NCBI GenBank assembly: GCA_017591395.1
Contig: WEDG01001550.1
Span: 127,658-191,657 of the forward strand
Source: Schistocephalus solidus
Taxonomy: Eukaryota > Platyhelminthes > Cestoda > Diphyllobothriidea > Diphyllobothriidae
Direction of reading: 5' to 3'
Length of the DNA stretch: 64,000 nucleotides
The stretch's first letter is position 1. Every line of letters begins with the position of its first letter. The position numbers and the translations under genes were made by a program. Below are positions 1 through 10,600 of this stretch, in pieces. Below the pieces are notes generated by a model that was not told where the DNA came from, made no database searches, and worked only from the letters and a program-made list of their open reading frames with translations.

Positions 1-2055
1 TCCCAACCCGTATTGCCGTAGCTTCCTGTTACAGTCCTTCAGACGTTATCATGTTACCAGTAAAAACGAAGTATTGTAGACTACCGCACCAAATTAAGCA
101 GCGAGACGAGCAGTCTATGCATTTTCCAGAGGTAACACTACCCCGAATGTCCATTTCGCCAGTCGCCCCGCATACCCTACCTCTGAATGATCATAGGGGC
201 GACCAATTGCCTCTGGTTAGCGTAGCAGACCTTCAGGCAGGCAAAATATCAGTATGAATAGTGTATAAAATAAGCTGAAACTAACAGTCAAGGCTACAAA
301 GCAAACGGTAGCCACAAACAAGGCTAATACTTCAGCAGGCCGTTTATGTGTCCATCTGAGCTTACCATGTTCTTCTGTTTATAATTATCATCATGGACAA
401 AGCATGCTCAGGGATTGCCTCCTTAAAGTTTATTAGAAATTTCTAGGAAGTCTTATCTAAAATTTGCTAATTTACCTATATGCAAGTAAGTTTTCAAGAA
501 GCTTACTGACAACTAGAGCTGAAAATTGTATGCTTCATTCTAAAGAGGTCTTTTCCGGTTAGATCTGTCACTTTTATCATCTCTATAGCTTCCTGAGTAG
601 GGAGCTCAACCCAGATTCCTGCTAAACAGAAGTCAGTGAGGACAACGTGAACCTGCCGCTCACGCAGTAACCCCCGAATTAGAAAACGCTTAGTTGAAGG
701 AGTAGCCTACATAGTATGAGTGATTCAAGTCCGAAAGATTCCACGATATCTGCCATCCGGACTGACATCGGCAGGTAAAACCATTAACAGGTAAACTTGT
801 TCAAGCGCACGCGTGGATATCGCGTGTGTATCCGGTATAGTTCTGGTTGCGTTAAAACAAGAGCAGATACGCAATAGACCCGACAGTTTAAGGCAAACAG
901 TATTCTGGTACATCGATACAGGCTTCTCTGGACTATTTGGCCTCCAAAGCCTTGTGTGGGTCCTCCAGGTCTGAAATACTTGAAATTTGGCGTCTAGGGG
1001 AACGTTATTCAATCAAACTAAGAATATTACACTGAAAAAATTAACTTGTTACTTTGCCACGTAATCAGTACCTCAAACTCAGTTGTTTTTTTCTATTGGG
1101 AATCATATTTGGCTACGCCTGTCATTGTGTCATGAGCTCTCGCATGTGTCATCGGTAATTTAATACGGCAGTATGAAAATAGCTATGCCTTAAAACAATT
1201 AAACTCGAAACTTAACCCAGCCTTTGTTTATTTATTAAGAGGTCCTATCGTTATTCCAAGTGTTCACACACTGCCGACCGCGATTGAGAATGCGCAATGT
1301 TACGTAGGAGTGACATCCTCGAATCTTCCCTATCTACAGAGCCGAATGTGGATGATTCCGTTTTGCCTTGAAGCTAATGATAAGAGATAGCCAGAATTTT
1401 GATTCCCGTTGCAATTGTTGCTGTCGATCATACCCGCTCCCGAGATCCGTGGCGCCGCCGCTGACTCTGTCGCCTTTGCCTGCCAAGCCTTGCGTACGCG
1501 CGCGTGACAACTTCTGCCCACGCGCGTGAATCGATCGCCAGCTCGCGACACCGTGACGCCGATCGATATTTCTCTCTTTATCGAGTGGTCTCAGCCACCC
1601 ACACTTGTCTGTATAACCAATAAAAACGGCTGACACGGCTGGCGACAGGACTTGCCCAAATAGAGCTTGTTGCAACTGCTTGCAGAGCCTTTTACACGTT
1701 CTTTCTCCCATTAAAAGCTGGTACGGTCCAATCTGTCTTCCCTGACTTCTAATTTGGGAACCTTCGTCTCGTCGATCCTTCCGAAATCGTGATTAGGTTA
1801 CGGGACACATTCTTCCCGTTTCGCCTTGGGGCTCAATCTATAACACTTTCAGACTGTCGCACAGCGATCAACAATATATACCGGAAGAGGGACTGGGGTA
1901 GCCAATTCTAGACTAGTGACTGTCGTTAGTCAGCGTTGCCCAATCACAGGGCTCGATAACCTAAAAACTCGAACCCGGGTCCTTTAGTCATTGAGCTTAA
2001 ATAGTTCAACACTGGGAAAGTGAATGCCTCGTGCACAACCAACAAAACAACCGAC
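1..2055. other. No gene recognised; repeat-like patches
   Basis: I see no supported gene. The longest minus-strand frame (725-1012, 95 codons) has no recognisable domain or flanking splice pattern. A short stretch near 1660-1700 is the inverse of sequence near 47705-47735 (shared core aggctctgcaagcagtt), so part of this region belongs to a dispersed repeat. Bases 1435-1560 are clearly more GC-rich than their surroundings. A tRNA box-B-like motif (ggttcgag) sits on the minus strand near 1965-1985. Confidence 0.5.
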
Positions 2056-2059
2056 CCAT

Positions 2060-2195
2060 GAGAGAGCTTTTGCTTTAATGCTCAATGAACCAATAATCGG
2101 TGTTCGAGTCCCACGTTTGGAAAACCGGAGATTGGGCTTAGGTGACTTAAGTAGCTTAATAAACCAGAAATAGCCGTACCAGTCTGCATGGGATT
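2060..2195 (+). repeat. tRNA-headed short repeat (SINE-like), degraded copy
   Basis: The block has a box-B-like gttcgagtccc followed by a body (taaaccagaaatagccgtaccagtct) that matches the body of the better copy at 48508-48690. Only part of the unit survives. This is one of about ten copies in the window, found on both strands. Confidence 0.6.
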
Positions 2196-3221
2196 TGTCA
2201 GTACTCCTTTCGCATGAGTAAAGGGTACGCTATTTGACTGCCTTTTCTTTTTTGAGTTAGATCGATTTCGGTAGCTAGAAAAGTGTTTATGCAGGAGTCC
2301 ACATGCTATTCATGTGAAAAGATAAGCCAGTGTATTTTATGCGTCAGTATTAGGATTTTTCTCCTGTAAATCACAGTTGTCTATAGAGTAGTATTACTGA
2401 CCAGGATCTTGGAGACAAGAATAACCATTATTGGCTCATTTGCCAGTAGTAGGCAGTCATACCAATTTCAGGTGAAAAGGACGGTGTTCAAACCGCGGTT
2501 CAGTTGTTTGGCAAATTTAAATCGGCTACTAGAAGACAGTAGTTAGCATTCTGGTAGTTACTTAGGATAACTCAAAATTCCTGTAGTCCATTCTGATTAC
2601 AGGGTACCTTATTTTCCTTCGAGTGCCAGAATAGAGTTACATAGGGAGGCATCATCAATATCCTAGGGTACCGTAAGTATCTTACTCAAGTTTCCATCCT
2701 TTTCGACATCGCGAAATGATCAAGACGCATGCTTTGATCTGATGGCCTGTGAAGTGATAAAATGTATACTATCGGGAATTTCAATTAATACTTAAAGGAA
2801 AAGACGGGCAAAAGGAGGGAGATTTTTTGATCAGTTGGCCGTCGCAAACGAGTTACACTTAATCCCAGATTTTCTAAACCCGTGATTAGTAAACACACTG
2901 GCCATCGAGGGTTTTTAAGTCTCCAGGAGGAAGGAGGGGCGTTGTCCTGTCGGTTAATATCGGAAAGAATCTTGATGATTGGAAGTGAGTTCACCAACCA
3001 GGTGTCGTTCGATGCTCCTCCTGTTGCGCCTTGCGTTTCAGACTAGAGATTATACAGGAAGGGCCGTGCAGGTCGCGTAACCTGGTCCGTAAACGCATTT
3101 CCCACCATGGTGACTGTTTTCGACCGAAACAGACAGGACAATAGGCTCGTTGTAACGTTGGACTAGGAAACGCTAAATGACCCATATCTCTGGATTCGAT
3201 TCCCAGTTTATCCAACATGTT
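2196..3221. other. No feature recognised
   Basis: Only short frames occur (for example 2785-2997 and 2991-3218, minus), with no domain and no consistent splice signals. The end of this stretch leads into the short-repeat copy that follows. Confidence 0.5.
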
Positions 3222-3425
3222 GCAGGATCGAGTCTCAGGCGCCGAAACAGCTGGGGTTGAGTGACAGCTAATTAGCCAGCAATTTTCATTCCAGTCTCCC
3301 TACTCTTTGTTGGTATCTTTATTCGGCCTAAAATATGCCAACCGCTGGCGGGGCTTAATGGTGAGCCCCAAAGCCCACCGGGACGTGTTTGTCTCGTAAC
3401 GCGATCAATTGGTGCTCCCTTCTGT
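3222..3425 (+). repeat. tRNA-headed short repeat (SINE-like), near full body
   Basis: The copy starts with a box-B-like ggatcgagtctcaggc. It continues with ctggggttg, then ccattccagtctccctact-like sequence, a Tcggcctaaa segment, and the tail gtgagccccaaagcccaccgggacg. The same order of blocks is seen at 49800-49990, which supports a single repeat family with a body of roughly 200 bp. Confidence 0.7.
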
Positions 3426-3547
3426 TTCGTACCACTAAACTTTAAGCATAAGGGCAAAAATATATTTTCAGCATTGAAGGTAAGCTTAAGGCAGTGGAAA
3501 ATATTTTTCTACAGCATGGGTAACCAGATCGGTTTACTGTTAAGAAC

Positions 3548-3880
3548 ATGGTAGAAAGACCACGAAAGCCCCACATGCTCACAAAAGACAAGAAACTACT
3601 TATTAGTAGGGTCCCATTTAAAGGGGACCCACCAAGGGAACTTCTCCGAAGGTGCCTCAAGCAAGGTGCATCAAACACCTTTTTCAGCAACTATTGCCCA
3701 TGTGTTGTCTTCGACAACTCCGATTCTGTATGCAGGGGCCAAGGACAAACTGCCAGCCCAGACCACCTCTACGTGTATGCATTCCTTTACTCGCTCCTGT
3801 GAGGCAGAATATATTGGTCGTACTAACCGACGTCTGTCCAAAAGAAAAAGAGAACACCTTTGAGCAGGGTTAGGAAAGGG
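3548..3880 (+). mobile_element. Penelope-like element fragment with GIY-YIG endonuclease remnant
   Basis: Two overlapping frames make up a decayed Penelope-like C-terminal region. The first (from 3548) carries a VPFKGD motif, typical of the linker just before the endonuclease. The second (3666-3863) reads KDKLPAQTTSTCMHSFTRSC followed by AEYIGRTNRRLSKRKREHL, the start of a GIY-YIG nuclease domain as found in Penelope-like elements, and then meets a TGA. At least one frameshift separates the parts. The reverse transcriptase is not present upstream, so this is a truncated, dead copy. Confidence 0.8.
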
Positions 3881-4853
3881 TAAAATAAAGAACGTTCACA
3901 GCTCCGATCTCGCGCATAAAATAGACAATGATCGACACGTAGATGCATCGAAGCCTTCCGGGTGATTTAAAAGGTCCCCTTAAGCTATTAAAAATCTCAT
4001 GGAGAGTTCGTTGACCATGGTAGAGGCGGCTGTAATCATGTCACGCAAACCGGCCTTTTGTGCACAGAGAACTTTATACGGGCGCCGCCGTTAGCATGGC
4101 CCAAAGGCCGCAGAGAGTTACCCCTCCCGGTGTTCACCATTCCCGTGACGCTGACGAGCAGACGCTGACCGCAACTTTGTTTGCCCCCACCTCCTCTCTC
4201 CCCACCCTAGCAGTAGCACGATTTTTCTATCAACCCAAATCTTTTAATTATTTCAGGATTAATATAGATGTACAGGCCGGATGGGAATTTATCAAAAGCA
4301 CACTTATGTTCGCCAAATTTTATTGAACTGGGATATGTCTGACGTGTTGCATCCATTAGATAACCAGCGTGACTTACCCGTTTATCGGTTCTCCAGGTAA
4401 TCGGCTGGGGTTTGGCTTATGGCGAGGAATAGGCCGCCGTGCCACTTAAACTTTAATTTAGTGTTAGGCCGGTGTTTCCTGAACTCAGAGCAACTGAACG
4501 CGTTGCGCACCCTACCTGCTTCGTCACCCACAGCATCACCGGCTTCGCAACGTCAGCAAAAAATCCTGCTTACGAATTTACGGGATAGTTTTTTAAATTT
4601 TGCATTGGTGCATACCGCGGATGCTCACACGCGGATACCGCCAATGCTGCTCGGTCAGTGCACAAAGGGGTCAATTCAGCCATCCAACTTGCCCACTGCA
4701 TAGAGCGCCGCGCTGTTCCGTCAGTGCTTAAAAAAACGCAGAGAATCACATTAAAAAGATAAGGGTGGTTTTAAATGCTGAAATACTTTTACTTGTTTTG
4801 GTAAACACCCTTTTGTGGGTAACGCTCCGCAAGTGAGAGCAGTAAATGCAGCC
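3881..4853. other. 3' flank of the minus-strand gene; nothing else recognised
   Basis: Frames at 4060-4326 and 4419-4703 (plus) have no recognisable domain. This is the downstream side of the minus-strand terminal exon ending at 4854. I see no canonical AATAAA close downstream on the minus strand; only a weak AGTAAA-like variant lies near 4790-4796. Confidence 0.4.
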
Positions 4854-5239
4854 TTACTCTGGCAGTTCAAAGTAATCGAAGACCCTTTCACGATTCTTGT
4901 GCTTGTGAACACGCCTGTGCGTAGGGGCCGCACGTCTGACTCGTTCCACTCCTCCGCGCTTAAGGAAGGCGTGTTTGGCAGCCTGCGGTCTCTGCATTCT
5001 TTTCTTCTCCCTCTCCTTCTTAGCCTTCCTTTTACGACGAGCGGCCATGACCCGGGCACCTTTGCAGCGGTTCGGAGCCTGATAGTTCATCATCGCCTTT
5101 GTTGCCTGCTTTTGATCGTTGGTCACCAGTTTTTTAAGTACGACGTCCTGATTAATATTCTCTCGCTTCATCTTGTCCAAGAAGGTAACCAAATCCGCGG
5201 CAGTCTTGTTACCTCCACTTGCTACATATTCCTCGACCA
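4854..5239 (-). CDS. Exon 3 (terminal) of the Gly-rich membrane protein gene
   Basis: The frame is open from a strong acceptor (pyrimidine-rich tract ctcccttcccactgcttacag on the minus strand, exon starting at 5239) to a TAA at 4854-4856. It codes for VEEYVASGGNKTAADLVTFL and then a long basic stretch rich in Lys and Arg (RRKRKAKKEREKKR), ending in FDYFELPE. The first half looks helical. The basic part could bind nucleic acid or be a cytosolic tail, but no family is recognised. If the join to exon 2 is wrong, this is still a good terminal exon of some minus-strand gene. Confidence 0.65.
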
Positions 5240-7594
5240 CTGTAAGCAGTGGGAAGGGAGATTAATCAGTTGGCTAAAAGAAGAGCATTCAAAATTTTAA
5301 TTTTTATTAGCCAGTGGATAATAAAATAGGCCACGTTGCGCAAAGAGGAGCAGGGAGTCGTTATTTTGGAAGCCAACCCCAAAACAAAGGTCGCATATAG
5401 AGCGGGTGTGGTGATACACATAGGGGCGGCTGCGGCTGCGCCAATCACCTGCATCCTCTCCCGTCTCTGGTCTTCTTGGATTGTTCATGATACCACGTCT
5501 AGGTAGGGGAGGAGTAGAGTGCAGTAGATGCATCACAAGTCTACTCTCATTACAATCTAATTCACCCACAAGTCACTCTCCCTGACTAACCTTCCTGTGA
5601 GACACACGGTGGACCTCGTCAGATACGCCGATCGAACTGTCGCGTGTGTATTCCCTAATTGGGCCGCGTGATGGATGCGCTGGACCGACGCGTGGACGGC
5701 AGATTTTATGCGAGATGCGCTCCCGTAACACGTGCCGCACATGGGGGGGAAGGTGTTGGCACGCGTAGTTGCAGGCTCACAACACGCCAACCACCTGCGT
5801 CCTAGCCCGCTTCCGGTCTTATTGCTTCCATCTTGAGGTTGAGGGAATTGAGAGTGTGGCTGATGCAGCGCGAGCCTGCTATCGTTAAAACTAACACACA
5901 TGCAAGTCACCGCCCCTGCAAAACCATGCTGTGGAGCACACAGTCGACCTCATCGAAATCGACGGTCGTACTGTCAGTGTGTGTTTTGACTTGCCCTAGG
6001 GCGACAGTTGAGTGTTTCGCTACTTACCAACTTTGTCTAAATAATTGAGTTTTCTCGTGTCAATGGTGAATTTTTTGAATTTCACCATCCCACTGCTATT
6101 GCTGGTCTGCTGTTTTCCGTTTGCAGCTCGATTGGCTGATACCGTTACTGTAGGGCTAGGCACCCACAGCCGACTGAGTAAATTAGCTTGACGATGAAAG
6201 CTACTTTATGGTTGGTTCTTCTGGCGAAGATCCGGTAGTATATATAGGTTAATACACCAGTTATTGGAAATAAGAAGCATCTCGCTCAAAACACTATCTA
6301 GTGCATTACCAGGCAGGAGACGAGAACGCGGCCGCATTCACAAAACCCAAGCCAATGGTCCGTCTAACACGGTAACCGTAGTACTGGGGGTCATATTGGT
6401 TGGACTGGGGAAACGCATGATAAAACCTTAGTCCGCAGCCCAGTGTCAGACCTGGCTCAGGAAAGAAACCATACCACCCATTTTTACTGAAAATTAGTTT
6501 TTAACTTACACCAAAACGCCTACCAAAAGCAATTTCAGTAGTAATGTGAAAACGGAATGACCAAATACGACCGCGTTCTCAGCCCCCACTCATTGTTTGA
6601 TATCTAAATTAGCTTTTTAGTTTTTTACTCCACTCCCGTATGCCAATCTAGTCTCACCGTTACGGCAACCCTTTTAATGTTAGTGGCCGGGAAAATTCTG
6701 ATTGCGCCGTTACGCAGACGGGTGAACAGTAACCATTCAGCCCCCGTAGAACGCTTTCTACGGGCCCCTTTCAGCCGTCCGCCTTGTTTTATTTTCAGTC
6801 TTTGATGGTGACCTTAGCATAATTTAGAGGTAAATCTGTTTTTTTCTACTCACAAATACGATAGCATCACACTGTCAAATTTTCCCTTCTGGTCACTGGG
6901 AGCTTCCGACTTTAGTAAAGAAGTCCATTTCTCCGTTGACATTCAACCCATACAGGTCTGCCTACCAGAAACGATTGCGTTTACTGTTTATTCTTGCTGC
7001 CAGTACAAATGAAAAAGGATTTGAGATTCGGGCTCATCGGCACATAATATGCATTGATAGACTATTTGCCGAGTTTACGGGCCTACTTTGGTATCCGAAG
7101 ACACCAATACCATTGCAATTGGCGGTCTTTGGCTACTCTTTGGAGGTGAACTCCTGTACATCCATGGACACCGCGGCAACCGCTCATACGCAAGCATGTT
7201 CCCTGCTCATCGCACTTATTCCTCTACTCTGCATTGCAGGGACCGACGAGAGCTTCTGCGATCAGGACAGCCACTTCAGCTATAGGGGGACTGTAAGCAG
7301 TGCCTAAGCTTGCAGTCAAGGCTCCTGAATACAAAATTCGTCCAGCGCGTACTTTTGAGCCACTGGTATGCTATGTATCATAAGAAAGGGTGTCCTCCAC
7401 TAGCGGAAAATCCAAAATTAGAACTAAAAAGTCGTTTGTAGCCGCCATTTGATACCAATGCCTAAGTAAGCAGTACATTCATTGCCTGTTCCCCTTAGCA
7501 AGCAGAAATTCGAAAATGTATCTCTCCAAACAAATGGAAAGACTGCTGTTGCTGCTATTTAGGATATTGATGATAATAACGTTGATGATGGTAG

Positions 7595-7625
<31 letters not shown>

Positions 7626-10600
7626 GAGGAGGACGAGGACGATGTGGATGCGGTGACCTAGATAAGGACCGTTCTGAAAAAGATAAAGCATAGTATTTCG
7701 ATCGTACTGGTAGTAAAAATCATAGAAAAATATAAATCGACAATTTTAAAAGAGGTGACGAAAGAAACGTACTTTTGCCGTACTCTGTTCTCATGAGGGC
7801 CTTTGTGTGCGCCTGGTCACCAAGAATAGCAGTCACGAGGCCACTGATACCCAGTAGGACAGCGGTTACGGAGTTTTTGTCCGGGCCGCCGATAGCACCG
7901 CCTCCAGCACCGCCTCCAGCACCGCCTCCAATGCCGCCTCCAGCACCATCAAAAATGCCACCTCCATTGGGACCGAAAGCGGCCTCGAAAAGCGCTCCAA
8001 AAGCACCAGCCTCACCGAAAACACCGCCTTCAGCACTACCGAATGGGCCGCCTCCAGCACCACCGCCAGCACCACCTCCAGTACCACCAACAGCACCACC
8101 TTCAACAGCACTGAAAGCGGCATCGAGTAGAGCTCCGAAAGAAGTGGCGCCACCGAAAGCACCGCCTTCAGCACCACCCTCAGCACCACCAAAAACACCA
8201 CCTCCAGCACCACTAAAAATGCCGCCTCCAGCACCACCAAAAGCACCACCTCGAGCACCACCAAAAATACCACCTCCAACACCACCAAAAACACTACCTC
8301 CAGCACCATCAAAAGCACCACCTCCAGCACTGCCCAAAGCCCCACTGAAAGCCATCTGGAAGAGGGTTTCGAAAGCATTGGCGCCACCGGTGCCATCGAC
8401 ACCACCACCGCCTTCAGCACCGTCTTCAGCGCCACCGAAAGCGTCCCCAAAAGGCCCACCTCCAGAACCGTCAAAAAGGGCAGCGAAAGCACCATTTGCA
8501 ACATTGCCGTAAGTGGTGCCGAAAGGACCACCTAAAAGGCCGCCGTAGGCACCACTGAAAACGCCTGCATCTGCGCACCCTTTTAGCTCAGCCAGTCGCG
8601 CTAAGAACTCCACCTTTGGATCAAAGATACCAGCCATGGTTTGGCCATTGGCAATGGCGTCCGCTTTTTTTGCGGTGCACATGTAATGAAGAAGAGCATC
8701 AGGAGGGGCGGTAATTGCGGGTAGGTCGAAGGAGTCCAGGCCACGTATGAAATAATCAACGGGAGCGTATATGCCTTTGCTTATGCCTCCAGTTTCCGAG
8801 GGATCCGACGCTGGGTAGACGAAAAAGGAAGTTTAAAGCTAATCAAAGTAAACTAATTAAGAAAAGTGAGGGAAAACTTAGAAGTAAATGTATCTCATTT
8901 TTTTGCAAAAATACGGTTTGTGTGTTCGATTATACCGTTATAAGTTGCTACTTTGGTTAGTAACTAATACCTTTTCATTTTGTGAGGATAATTCATTGTA
9001 GTTTAGACTGCAAACCACTCACTGGCCTTCCAATTCCTTTTAGTTCTTTTACGTAATTTCATCAGAATAATCAGCCACAGTCCGAAGTTCTCAGGCAGTA
9101 GGCTGTGCAGAACACGAAGAAAACCGAGATACCCACTTGTCAGAAGGTTTCAATATCCTGACTTAAACAGGGACAATTGATGGGAAGTACTTATGACTCG
9201 GAGAGTTGAACAGCCTTGACTCAGTGCAAGTGAGTATCCACAAAAAGCTGATGCAAAAACCTCACCACCGGAGATACCAGAGGCAAGCAAGTGTTAATAG
9301 TTAGAATTGTGTAAAACTTCTAGCATGTACCTATGCGGAGGTATATCTCCCTTTCTGCACCAGATTTCCGTTCCTGAGCCGATGAAGACCAGACCGAAAT
9401 AATCATATTGTCCGGAATGTACAACCATTGAACGCATAACAGTAGTTCAAACAGTGCCATATCCCATCAAGATGTTAAAAAAGTTCGCAGAAAACTGGAA
9501 ATTTTGCTCGTTAGTTTTAATTATCAGCATTACCAGGCTCCGCATCTTCGTCCTACGTAGCAACAGGGGTTGCAGCGGCATCAACTAATGACTAGCGAAT
9601 AAGTCTATAGGTTATTTTGAACGAAAGGTGATCATACACATCTAAGGTCCTCCAATATTTGGTTGTGTTTTGATAAGGATACTTACAAAAATAGGAAAAT
9701 GAACTTATAGCCTCCTTAAAATTACCTGATACAAATATACAGTTCGCAGCCTGATTTCCTTCGAATGAAGGTATTTCAGGTCAAGTCATAGTATTCGGAA
9801 CAGAATATAACCAACAAAAACCTAGCTGCTAAAAGTAATCTGTACCGATGCAAGGCCGAACCCTAAACTGACTGACAAACTAACCAGATGGTGGCTGCTC
9901 TCCACTTAGAGGTCTTTTGTATCAAACAGGCCGTGAGATTCATTGGCCTCTACGTAGTATTCGCTCTCATTTGTGGATGGACGCTCGTCGACTTCTATGC
10001 GGACTCCCTCAACCCGTTCTACCTTGCGACTCAGTCTAACCAGCAGCGGCACAGCGGCTAGTAAAGGCAGAACACTACCGGGCATCCATCCACCAATTTT
10101 CATATTCCCGATCGAAACCGGCAAGACGAGCCCGTAGCACAGTGTGTTAGAGCATGTGGCTTCTAGTCAACAGGTTGCGGGCTCGAGCTTTGGGGGGAGC
10201 ACCACCTGGGGCTGGGTTTGGTTGACCAGTCTCCGTTGTCTACGTCGGCAATGTTCTTTTGCCTATTCCCTCTTCTTTTAAAATAAGTATTGCTGGCGTT
10301 CATAGACCGGCGTTGGATTAAACTTGTGGCGTGCGCATTTTCATTCACTACTGCCGATGCACGAAAAATTTTGTCCATTTGTACAGTTTTTTGGCATTTC
10401 TCATAGAGTATTTTGATGTTTCCTTTTTCTAAATTTTTAACATCTCCTACGTGTAAGAAAGAGGGAGTTCAAAAGTGCACACTGAAAGTTCTCTCAGAAA
10501 ATTGAAACTGAAAAACGGAACTCCAAGCCAAACTGTAACAACGTCAGCTAAAAGTGTGCCTTAGAATCCAATTCAAAAATATTCCTTTTCGGACAAGTTG

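Noticed and set aside
7775..8512. Plus-strand 245-codon proline/alanine-rich frame
   Set aside because: It is the reverse-strand shadow of the Gly-rich repeat; exon boundaries, unique flanks and hydrophobic segments make sense only on the minus strand.
7866..8531. Minus-strand 221-codon Val/Leu/Glu-rich frame
   Set aside because: Out-of-frame reading of the same minisatellite; it does not connect to acceptor or donor in phase.
7880..8575. CRISPR-like or satellite array
   Set aside because: Units are coding, degenerate and lack unique spacers of even size.
9906..10124. Extra exon of the Gly-rich gene with a membrane segment
   Set aside because: It contains a stop before any donor, is not needed for phase, and its start shares sequence with 14970-14990.
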